A stretch of DNA of 64,000 bases from VXPQ01 sp964608315 (lineage in GTDB: Bacteria; Bacteroidota; Rhodothermia; Rhodothermales; VXPQ01), in assembly GCA_964608315.1 (NCBI GenBank), contig CAZSNF010000001.1, positions 200,158 to 264,157 on the forward strand, read 5' to 3'. This document shows, in pieces, positions 17,647 to 24,546 of the stretch (the first letter of the stretch is position 1; every line of letters starts with the position of its first letter). The notes beneath the pieces were generated by a model. It was not told the DNA's origin. It saw only the letters and a list, made by a program, of their open reading frames with translations, and made no database searches. Made by a program: the position numbers and the translations under genes.

Positions 17647-18372
17647 TTACGATGATGCCTGGCGCGAACCAGGTTCGGGGACGTCTGCTCCCCTTTCCGA
17701 CAAGTCGGGTCTTCGGCGCGCCGTCAGGCGCCGGCGTTGCCGTTCTCGCCAGCGGGCGATTTCTTTATGGTCTCCGGACAGCAAAACCTCCGGTACGCTC
17801 ATTCCCCGAAATTCGGCGGGCCGCGTATAAACCGGCGCCCCCAGCAATCCGTCCTGGAACGAATCCGACAATGCCGATTCGGCGTCGCCCAGTACGCCGG
17901 GAATCAGGCGCGCCATGGCGTCCGCAAGCGCAAGCGCAGGCAATTCCCCGCCGCTCAGCACATAATCCCCCATGGAGATTTCCCGCGTAACCAGCGCGTC
18001 CCGAATCCGTTGATCCACTCCGATATACTGTCCCGCCAGAAATACAAGGTGTTTCTGGAGAGACATGGCCGTGGCCGTTTCCTGGGTCAGCGTTTCGCCG
18101 TCCGGAGCGAAATACACGATTTCGTCCACGGCTCCGTCGCTTTCCGAGCGAATCGCCTCTATACACCGGAAAACGGGTTCCGGTTTCAACACCATGCCTG
18201 CCCCGCCTCCGTACGGATAGTCGTCCACCTGCCGATGCTTGTCCAGCGCATGGGTGCGGACGTCATGAACCCGAATATCCGCAAGGCCCTTGTCCGCGGC
18301 GCGGCGCAGCACGCCGTGCCGCAGCACGGCGGCGACGAGTTCGGGAAGTACGGTGACAATATCGATGCGCAC
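17647..18372 (-). CDS. trmD: tRNA (guanine37-N1)-methyltransferase
   Basis: 241 residues. SPOUT enzyme making m1G37, which prevents frameshifting. MRIDIVTVLPELV opens the protein, with VDDYPYGGGAGMVLKPEPV, GDYVLSGGELPALALADAMARLIPGVLG (knot region) and YTRPAEFRGMSVPEVLLSGDHKEIARWR. It begins with GTG at 18372, preceded by AGGAG; the gap from rimM contains a solo repeat end. The C-terminus is a Ser/Arg-rich tail slightly longer than usual. Confidence 0.95.
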   Translation of the reverse strand: MRIDIVTVLPELVAAVLRHGVLRRAADKGLADIRVHDVRTHALDKHRQVDDYPYGGGAGMVLKPEPVFRCIEAIRSESDGAVDEIVYFAPDGETLTQETATAMSLQKHLVFLAGQYIGVDQRIRDALVTREISMGDYVLSGGELPALALADAMARLIPGVLGDAESALSDSFQDGLLGAPVYTRPAEFRGMSVPEVLLSGDHKEIARWRERQRRRLTARRRPDLSERGADVPEPGSRQASS

Positions 18373-18383
18373 GGGGCAGCTCC

Positions 18384-18401
18384 TGATCAGCGTATCCTTT
18401 A
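18384..18401 (-). repeat. solo repeat end between rimM and trmD
   Basis: Minus strand TAAAGGATACGCTGATCA. The TAA is the rimM stop codon; the motif then fills the intercistronic gap up to the AGGAG of trmD. Confidence 0.7.
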
Positions 18402-18953
18402 TGGGTCCAGCAGCCCTTCGATCACGCGCAGGGTAATTCGCCCTGCCTCAGGATCGACGGCCACCACGAATTCGGGGACGGCCGGCGCCATCGCCGAAGG
18501 GAGTCCCTTGCGCGCAATCACCAGCACTTCCTGTCCGGGAAAGGCCAATACGTCCTCCAGCGTTCCGATCTGGTCTCCATTTTCTTCCACTACGGCGAAT
18601 CCTGTCAGGTCGCGCCAGGAAAATTCGTTCCCGGAAAGTTCGCCCGGCGCTTCCGCCGGGGCGTACATCAAGGCGCCCCGCAACGCCTCGGCGGCTTCCC
18701 GCGAGTCCACGGTTTCCAGCTTGAGTAAAACCAGCAATCCCTTGCGGGCATGCTGGTAGCGTACGCCCTGCACGTTTGCGCGCCGCGCCGTATCGGGCGT
18801 TTGCCCCACATACAGTGCGGACGCCGCCTCGAATTGCGCAGGATCGTTCGTCTCGGGAATCACCTTGACTTCGCCCGACAGGCCATGGGCCCGATATACG
18901 CGCCCCAGACACAGAAGCGTATCGGTATGGCCCGGGCAGGTCGTTGCATTCAA
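18399..18953 (-). CDS. rimM: 16S rRNA processing protein RimM
   Basis: 184 residues. Assembly factor for the 30S head that binds S19. N-terminal beta-barrel: LLCLGRVYRAHGLSGEVKVIPETNDP; the C-terminal PRC-barrel begins DLTGFAVVEENGDQIGTLEDVLAFPGQEVLVIARKG and ends AGRITLRVIEGLLDP, both diagnostic. It lies between rpsP and trmD as in many bacteria. Its stop codon TAA forms the edge of a solo repeat end. Confidence 0.94.
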   Translation of the reverse strand: MNATTCPGHTDTLLCLGRVYRAHGLSGEVKVIPETNDPAQFEAASALYVGQTPDTARRANVQGVRYQHARKGLLVLLKLETVDSREAAEALRGALMYAPAEAPGELSGNEFSWRDLTGFAVVEENGDQIGTLEDVLAFPGQEVLVIARKGLPSAMAPAVPEFVVAVDPEAGRITLRVIEGLLDP

Positions 18954-18974
18954 GGAACCATGCGGAAGCAGGCG

Positions 18975-19688
18975 TCAGTTCTCCGCCTTGCTTTCTGCCG
19001 CTTTTTCTTCGGGGGCGTCGCTTTCCGGGGGAGCAGCGGCCAATGCTTTCGCCTCGCTCGCATCGGCTTCGGAAGCTTTTTCTTCGGGGGCGTCGCTTTC
19101 CGGAGGAGCAGCGGCGGGCGCTTCCGTCTCGCTCGCATCGGCTTTGGACGCTTTTTCAGCGACTGCCGCCGCTTCTTTTTCAGCCTCGATTCGCTCCTGG
19201 GCCAATTTCTTTTTCGCCGCTTCGGCTTCCTGCCGCGCCTGCTCTTCTTTTTCGGCTCGCTGTTTGACTGCTTTCGCTTCCTGTTCGGCTACGCGCCTCG
19301 TCTCTTCGTCCAGCGCTTTCTGACGTCGGGATTGCGCGGTTTCCTTGACGGAGGCGGCTTTTTTCGCGGCCTGGCGTTCGCGATGCTCCTCGACGGCCTG
19401 CCGTATCTCCTCCTCCGTTTTTCCCTTCAGGCGAAGGTGCCGTTCAAGCAAAACGCCTTCCTGCTTCAGCAGATTGCGCACCGTGTCGGAGGGTTGGGCG
19501 CCCTGCTCCAGCCAATAATGAATCCGCTCGGCGTTCAGTTCAACGGCAGACGGCTTGACGAGCGGGTTGTAATTGCCCAGTTTCTCGATATAGCGCCCGT
19601 CGCGCGCACGGCGCGAATCGGCGGCGACGATAGTCCAGAGCGGGAGTTTCTTGCGTCCCATGCGACGCAAACGAAGTTTCACTGCCAC
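18975..19688 (-). CDS. rpsP: 30S ribosomal protein S16 with long charged C-terminal extension
   Basis: 237 residues, against roughly 80-100 for typical S16. The first about 85 residues are canonical S16 (VKLRLRRMGRKKLPLWTIVAADSR, YIEKLGNYNPL, IHYWLEQGAQPSDTVRNLLKQEG). The rest is a Lys/Ala/Glu-rich, probably helical and coiled-coil-forming stretch (about 90-185), then an acidic low-complexity tail containing two near-identical blocks (AAAPPESDAPEEKASEADAS and LAAAPPESDAPEEKAAES). Bacteroidota S16 proteins commonly have extended tails, but this one is long. Position after ffh and before rimM is conserved. Confidence 0.93.
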   Translation of the reverse strand: MAVKLRLRRMGRKKLPLWTIVAADSRRARDGRYIEKLGNYNPLVKPSAVELNAERIHYWLEQGAQPSDTVRNLLKQEGVLLERHLRLKGKTEEEIRQAVEEHRERQAAKKAASVKETAQSRRQKALDEETRRVAEQEAKAVKQRAEKEEQARQEAEAAKKKLAQERIEAEKEAAAVAEKASKADASETEAPAAAPPESDAPEEKASEADASEAKALAAAPPESDAPEEKAAESKAEN

Positions 19689-19755
19689 GGTGTATGCCTC
19701 TTGATTCCGATGATTGATTAGCGTGTGTTGCCTAAAGCGGGGTTTTGCGGGCGCG

Positions 19756-21105
19756 CTACGGACGGCCCATTAACCGGGCAAGGTCTACGGACCTTTTGGC
19801 GTTTGTCATGCGCGAAACGGTTCTCATCATTTTTTTCATGTCCCTGAACTGCTTGAGCAGTTGATTCACGTCGCGCACCTCGGTTCCGCTGCCTCGCGCA
19901 ATGCGACGGCGGCGACTCCCGTTCAGTATGGACGGATGGCGACGCTCTTCGGGCGTCATGGAAAGAATAATGGCTTCGATGTGCGTAAAGGCGTCGTCGT
20001 CGATCTGCACGTCGCGCATCTGAGGGCCCATTCCCGGAAGCATGCCGGCGATTTCGCTGAGCGATCCCATTTTGCGAATGCGCTGGATTTGCTCATAGAA
20101 ATCGGCCAGGTCGAAATCTTGCGAACGAATTTTCTTGCGAAGTCGCCCGGCCTGCCGTTCGTCGAATTGCTCCTGCGCTTTTTCGACAAACGAAACGATA
20201 TCGCCCATGCCGAGGATGCGCCGGGCCATGCGATCCGGGTAAAATGGCGTAAGCGCATCCATTTTTTCGCCTGTGGAGGCGAACTTGATCGGCTTCTGCA
20301 CGACCGAGCGTATGGAAAGCGCCGCACCGCCGCGCGTATCCCCGTCCAGTTTGGAAAGTACTACGCCGTCGAAATCCAGCCGTTCGTTGAAGGCCAGCGC
20401 GGCCTGCACCGCATCCTGCCCCGTCATGCTGTCTACCACAAAGAGAATTTCGTCCGGGTCTACGGCGCGCTTTATAGCCGCGGCCTCGGTCATCATCTCC
20501 TCGTCTACGTGAAGCCGCCCCGCCGTATCCACAATGACAATATCGCGCGCGGCGCGGCGGGCTGCGCGAATGGCTTCGCGGGCTACGCGCACGGCGTCCG
20601 GGACCGGTTGTCCGCCTTCCATGACGGAATGCACCGGAACTTCGATAGACTGCGCCAGCGTTTCCAGCTGCGCCACCGCCGCCGGGCGGTATACGTCCGC
20701 CGCGGCCAGCAAGGGGGTATTCCCCTGCTGTTTGAAATGCCGGGCAAGCTTTGCGCAGAAGGTTGTTTTGCCCGACCCCTGCAAGCCCGCCACCAGAATG
20801 ACGGTGGGGGGATGTTGCGCCAGCGCGATGCCTTTGTGCTCATCTCCCAACAAACCCGTCAACTCGTCGTAAACCAGCTTTACGAGTTGTTGTCCGGGAG
20901 AAACCGAGGACAGCACGGCTTCGCCCAGCGCCTCGTTGCGGACGCGCTCCGTAAAATCGCGGGCTACCTGATAGTTGACGTCGGCCTCCAGCAAGGCCCG
21001 CCGAATATCGCGCATCATTTCCGCGACATTCAGTTCATTGATGCGCCCCTGTCCGCTAATGCGTTTTAACGCACCTCCGACCTTTTGCGAAAGATTCTCG
21101 AACAT
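19756..21105 (-). CDS. ffh: signal recognition particle protein Ffh (SRP54)
   Basis: 449 residues. GTPase that binds 4.5S RNA and signal sequences during cotranslational targeting. N domain MFENLSQKVGGALKRISGQG, G1 motif GLQGSGKTT at 107-115, DTAGRLHVDEEMM, SKLDGDTRGGAALSI and the C-terminal M domain with methionines (MGSLSEIAGMLPGMG, MKKMMRTVSRM). The start at 21105 is the family start; the 31 extra residues of the longer frame are unrelated. First gene of the ffh-rpsP-rimM-trmD-rplS-smpB-tyrS-GWxTD run. Confidence 0.96.
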   Translation of the reverse strand: MFENLSQKVGGALKRISGQGRINELNVAEMMRDIRRALLEADVNYQVARDFTERVRNEALGEAVLSSVSPGQQLVKLVYDELTGLLGDEHKGIALAQHPPTVILVAGLQGSGKTTFCAKLARHFKQQGNTPLLAAADVYRPAAVAQLETLAQSIEVPVHSVMEGGQPVPDAVRVAREAIRAARRAARDIVIVDTAGRLHVDEEMMTEAAAIKRAVDPDEILFVVDSMTGQDAVQAALAFNERLDFDGVVLSKLDGDTRGGAALSIRSVVQKPIKFASTGEKMDALTPFYPDRMARRILGMGDIVSFVEKAQEQFDERQAGRLRKKIRSQDFDLADFYEQIQRIRKMGSLSEIAGMLPGMGPQMRDVQIDDDAFTHIEAIILSMTPEERRHPSILNGSRRRRIARGSGTEVRDVNQLLKQFRDMKKMMRTVSRMTNAKRSVDLARLMGRP

Positions 21106-21404
21106 AACAATGCGTGGTTGGCAAGCGTTGCGGCTTGTGGCCTGCGGACAATGGGCGACGCTCCGCCCCGCCCGTATCGTACATCGTACAAGGCGCAAAC
21201 GAAACCCGGATTACTGGTTAATTTCAATAGCCTGACAAAATAGGAAATCCAAAACCTGGAATCAAGCCCTGCGCCAACTTTGCAACGGACTGACCGCATC
21301 CTGCCTGAAAACGGCGTATATTGCCTCGGCGCCCTTGTATGCACGATGCGTTGCCCCGTCCCAACGGTAGCCTCCTGACGCGAAGCGCTGATCAGAGTGT
21401 CCCA
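21106..21404. other. divergent intergenic region ffh / cyclo-ligase
   Basis: 299 bp without a supported gene. It should contain promoters for both directions, but no clear Bacteroidota -33/-7 pair is seen; TATATTG at about 21317 is a weak -7 candidate for the plus strand. The last 17 bp are a solo repeat end. Confidence 0.5.
21388..21404 (+). repeat. solo repeat end before the cyclo-ligase gene
   Basis: CTGATCAGAGTGTCCCA directly abuts the ATG at 21405. It is the right-end terminal motif (TGATCAGAGTATCC), here in the orientation that does not provide an AAGGA to the downstream gene. Confidence 0.6.
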
Positions 21405-21977
21405 ATGCATGCGAACAGCAAGTCGATGCTGCGAAAGCGATTCGGGGCCTATCGACAAACTTTGAGCGAAGCCGAATATGCGCGCCGGAGCGCCGCGATC
21501 GCAGCGCAGCTCCTTGGGCTTCCCGAAATGAACAGCCCCGGATTCGTGCAGGCCTACTGGCCGATGGCGGAACGCCGCGAACCGGACATTCGTTCGGCGA
21601 TTGCGCAACTTCGCGCGCAAGGCGCGGAGATCGCCCTTCCTCTGACGCCGGATATCCGGGTTCCGGTTATGTACGCAGTACGATATGACGGACGCGCTCC
21701 TGTCCCGGAGCCTCCCTGGGGCATTCCCCGACCCGCAGGTTGCGAGCGGATTGCGCCGGACCGGATCGATACGGTTATTGTCCCCATGCTTGGCGGAGGA
21801 CGGGACGGATACCGGATCGGGTACGGAAAAGGATACTACGACGCCTTCCTGCAAGGCCTGCGGGCGATCCGTATCGGGATAACGTACGAGGCCTGCATTC
21901 TGGACGCGATCCCCTTCGAACCCCACGATATCCCCATGGACATCCTCGTTACGGAGCAGGAAGCCATTCGCCCTTAA
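21405..21977 (+). CDS. 5-formyltetrahydrofolate cyclo-ligase
   Basis: 190 residues. ATP-dependent conversion of 5-formyl-THF to 5,10-methenyl-THF, salvaging folate. N-terminal basic ATP-contact region SKSMLRKRFGAYRQ; conserved C-terminal motifs IDTVIVPMLGGGRDGYRIGYGKGYYDAFL (substrate loop) and ITYEACILDAIPFEPHDIPMD. Start at 21405 is supported because the upstream frame has no similarity. Homologous to E. coli YgfA and eukaryotic MTHFS. Confidence 0.93.
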   Translation: MHANSKSMLRKRFGAYRQTLSEAEYARRSAAIAAQLLGLPEMNSPGFVQAYWPMAERREPDIRSAIAQLRAQGAEIALPLTPDIRVPVMYAVRYDGRAPVPEPPWGIPRPAGCERIAPDRIDTVIVPMLGGGRDGYRIGYGKGYYDAFLQGLRAIRIGITYEACILDAIPFEPHDIPMDILVTEQEAIRP

Positions 21978-22317
21978 GGGTTGCAAAAAAAAAACGAAAA
22001 CCCTAATACCTGCGAACATCCCGATTTTCCAGGATATATTTCGAATAGGGAATATAATATCCACCAGACCGAAGAGCCCGGCGGCGCGGCGGATCGAATA
22101 AGGATATTCTGATCAAGACCGCTTCGGCCAGCGCGCCCTCGTCTCGTCTTGTCTTGTATTCTCTTGCAACTGTAACATCAAGCGGTCTTATGTCGTACAC
22201 CTCGTTGCAACAGAAGGCTCTTTGCGGACGTATCGCGCATTTCAGGACGCCGAACCCGCCTGCGACCGCGCACTGCCGTACATCGAAACCCCGTTTGCCC
22301 ATCGTTCTGTCCCCGAC
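21978..22317. other. intergenic region with repeat fragment and possible promoter
   Basis: 340 bp with no supported gene. It contains an A10 run at about 21985-21994 inside an AGGGTT...AACCCT hairpin, a TATATTTC at 22035-22042 (7 of 8 match to TAnnTTTG) inside an imperfect GGATAT...ATATCC palindrome, a repeat-end fragment at 22099-22120, and a 10-bp inverted repeat (AAGACCGCTT 22115-22124 / AAGCGGTCTT 22180-22189). Confidence 0.5.
22099..22140 (+). repeat. partial type B left end
   Basis: TAAGGATATTCTGATCAAGACC followed by GCTTCGGCCAGCGCGCCCTCG resembles the first about 40 bp of type B elements, then similarity stops. Probably a decayed fragment upstream of the PspC gene. Confidence 0.45.
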
Positions 22318-22839
22318 ATGACCATCGAAGAAAAAGCCCAGACTACCGATCCCGGAACGTTCTCGGAAGCAGAAATGGAAGATTTTCTGTTCGACGAAAA
22401 CGACGCGCCCGACAAGTCGCGGTGGAATTTGCCCCTGCTGACCGGGCTTGCGCTGATTCTGGTGGGCGTTATCTATATTGCCCAGGAAGCAGGCCTGTGG
22501 CCGGGCATTGGCATTGGAGGCCTTGCGCGAACGCTGCCCTGGCTGGCCGGCATTCTGATTATTCTCTTGGGTTTTGGCGTTCTGTCCTGGCGACCCCGCA
22601 AAAAATACAAGCTGCCCAAGGCGGCGCCGCGCACCCGGAGCGCAGGCAAAACGCTTGCAAAATCCCGCGATAAAAAGATTTCCGGCGTAGCCGCCGGGCT
22701 GGCGGAGTATTTCAACCTGGACGCTACGCTTGTGCGGGTGGCGTTCGTCGTTCTCCTGATTTTTACGAGCGGCCCTCCCATGATTATTACCTACCTGCTG
22801 CTCGCCTTTATCCTTCCGTCTCCAGACAAGGCCGCTTAG
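22318..22839 (+). CDS. PspC-domain membrane protein
   Basis: 173 residues. An acidic N-terminus is followed by two membrane segments (about 40-56 LPLLTGLALILVGVIYIAQ; about 70-88 LPWLAGILIILLGFGVLSW), a basic loop, then a complete PspC domain (KSRDKKISGVAAGLAEYFNLDATLVRVAFVVLL) ending in a third segment. PspC proteins take part in envelope stress signalling in enterobacteria; the role here is not known. Start at 22318 (MTIEEK) is chosen over an upstream extension. The stop codon TAG runs straight into a repeat-end motif (TAGGGATACGCTGAT). Confidence 0.85.
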   Translation: MTIEEKAQTTDPGTFSEAEMEDFLFDENDAPDKSRWNLPLLTGLALILVGVIYIAQEAGLWPGIGIGGLARTLPWLAGILIILLGFGVLSWRPRKKYKLPKAAPRTRSAGKTLAKSRDKKISGVAAGLAEYFNLDATLVRVAFVVLLIFTSGPPMIITYLLLAFILPSPDKAA

Positions 22840-22912
22840 GGATACGCTGATGAAGTCTGCAAAAGCCCGGATGTCTGCGAGGGGCGCGCGACGAAGCAGT
22901 GCGGCTGGCGTC
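22838..22912 (-). repeat. decayed inverted right end of a repeat element
   Basis: Read on the minus strand, this matches the shared right end of A/B elements (CGAAGCAGTGCGGC complement, GCGAGGGGCGCGC, GGCTTTTGC, ATCAGCGTATCC) with small deletions. It lies between the PspC stop and intact copy B2, so two elements arrived here in opposite orientation. Confidence 0.55.
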
Positions 22913-22973
22913 GGCCCATCCTCGTCTTGTCGCAGAACACGCTACAGGCCCCGCAGAGCGCCGCTTCATAGCG

Positions 22974-23236
22974 TTAAGGAACCTCTGATTAATTCTACTT
23001 CGCTCAGCGCTTCGCGTTCGCGCATACAGTGACATTATGACGGCGTCGTTGAAATCAGCGGCATACGCTACGGATTCGGGCGCAGCGGACGCGAAGCGCC
23101 CTTCGGGAGGCCGCGAGGAACGCGCTGGCCGCGTCATTCCTCATTATGCGGGGCCTGCCGCACTGCTTCGTCATTCCTTGCCGGCGCGTCCCTCGCAAGC
23201 CTCTGAACTTTGCAGAATTAATCAGAGGTTCCTTAA
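22974..23236 (+). repeat. type B dispersed repeat, copy B2 (best preserved)
   Basis: 263 bp in the convergent PspC/M16 junction. Terminal inverted repeats are perfect over 23 bp (TTAAGGAACCTCTGATTAAT... at both ends). The core contains an open frame from ATG 23037 (MTASLKSAAYATDSG...), and potential local hairpins (GGGCGC...GCGCCC; GAGGAACGCG...CGCGTCATTCCTC). The last TTAA supplies the TAA stop of the M16 gene on the minus strand. Confidence 0.9.
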
Positions 23237-24546
23237 CAGACCCTAACGTCTTCCTCCCGGATATTTCCGGCCAGCGCGCTATGCAGGGCGTCGGGAACGA
23301 AGGCCTGCGCAATGGCGCTATTCGCTTCGTCCACTGTAATGCGCTCGATCCTCTCCGGGAATTCGTCAAGGTAGCGCAAGGCAAACCCCTGTTCGATATT
23401 GGCGAGAAGCGTTTTCGCCAGCCCGAACGTGGTGGAGAGCCCCACCTTGAACGATCCCGTAACCGTTGTTTTTTTCTCTTCGAGTTCTTCTTTCGTCACG
23501 CCGCCGGCGACGAAGCGGCGAATCTGTCTGGTCGTTTCGTCTATGCCTCGCTGCACATGTTCTTTCGACAGGGTTACGCCCACCTGCCAGTGTCCTGCGT
23601 AGTGGGTGGACACGCCCGCAAGCGACGACCCAATGCCGTACGTCAGGCCCATTTCGTCGCGAATGGTTTGCATCAGCCGCGCCGAGAAATTTCCGCCCAA
23701 CACGAAATTGGCGAGGAAAAGGGGGAGATACTCGGGAGCGTTGCGCCGGATCGAAAGCGCATGCCCCAGACGCACGTCGACATTTTCCTTGTCCGGGAGG
23801 GTAACGACAGATGAGCCGGGAACGCCCTGCTCCGCCGTCGCCGAGAAGCGCGGCGCCGCATCGTGCGGAAGCCAACGGGCGAAATGGTTGTCCACGACCT
23901 TGCACAGGGCGTCTTCGTCCACGTCGCCCACGACCACGAGCGTAAAGGCATTGGCGCCAAAATGGGCTGCATGGCAGGTTCGGACGTCATTCATGGAAAA
24001 GTCTTGCAATTGCGCCAGTTGCGTTTCGAACGCCTGCGCATGATTCGGATGCAAGGAGTCGTATAGCCGTTGCCGCAACGCCCTCGACGCCTGCGCCGCG
24101 GTGCTTTCCATCGAGCGCTTGACGGAGGCAGCGATCCGGTCTTTGGCCTTGGGAAGCTCTTCCTCCGGAAAAAGAGGTTCGCGCAACTGCAAGGCGGCAA
24201 GGCTCAGTATCTCCGGGGCGTCCTTTTTCAGGGCGCGGCCCGTAAAACCAATGCGCAACGCATCTGCGGAAAACGCGAGTTCCGCCCCCCTGTTTTCCAG
24301 GATTTCCGCTATGGCGAACTGGTCCAGCGTTCCGGCGCCCTTGTCCAGCATGGATACCGCCAGATGCTGCAACAACAACGTTTCCGGGCAACCCATGTCC
24401 GGCGCGCTGGCAAAGGATCCGCACCACGTAACGACGTCGCGGATGGGGGCAGGGAGTACGACAAGGCGGCAAGGGCCGATCCGGCGCTCGGAAATACGCT
24501 CGGCAAAGGATTGCCTGCGCGGCGGCGCTTCGGAAAAAACCGTCAT
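23233..24546 (-). CDS. M16-family peptidase-like protein, non-catalytic partner
   Basis: 437 residues. Second of a pair of M16 proteins. It has the M16 fold (FGANAFTLVVVGDVDEDALCKVVDNHFA; LFLANFVLGGNFSARLMQTIRDEMGLTYGIGS, the conserved C-terminal R/Y motif) but the HxxEH zinc site is replaced by LLLQHLAVSMLDKGAG. In comparable systems such subunits pair with a catalytic partner. ATGA overlap (24543-24546) with the upstream catalytic gene implies translational coupling. Its TAA stop is donated by repeat B2. Confidence 0.88.
   Translation of the reverse strand: MTVFSEAPPRRQSFAERISERRIGPCRLVVLPAPIRDVVTWCGSFASAPDMGCPETLLLQHLAVSMLDKGAGTLDQFAIAEILENRGAELAFSADALRIGFTGRALKKDAPEILSLAALQLREPLFPEEELPKAKDRIAASVKRSMESTAAQASRALRQRLYDSLHPNHAQAFETQLAQLQDFSMNDVRTCHAAHFGANAFTLVVVGDVDEDALCKVVDNHFARWLPHDAAPRFSATAEQGVPGSSVVTLPDKENVDVRLGHALSIRRNAPEYLPLFLANFVLGGNFSARLMQTIRDEMGLTYGIGSSLAGVSTHYAGHWQVGVTLSKEHVQRGIDETTRQIRRFVAGGVTKEELEEKKTTVTGSFKVGLSTTFGLAKTLLANIEQGFALRYLDEFPERIERITVDEANSAIAQAFVPDALHSALAGNIREEDVRVC

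Noticed and set aside
22035..22042. TATATTTC as a definite promoter for the PspC gene
   Set aside because: It is about 280 bp upstream, has one mismatch and no -33 element, and sits inside a palindrome; kept only as a possibility in the region note.
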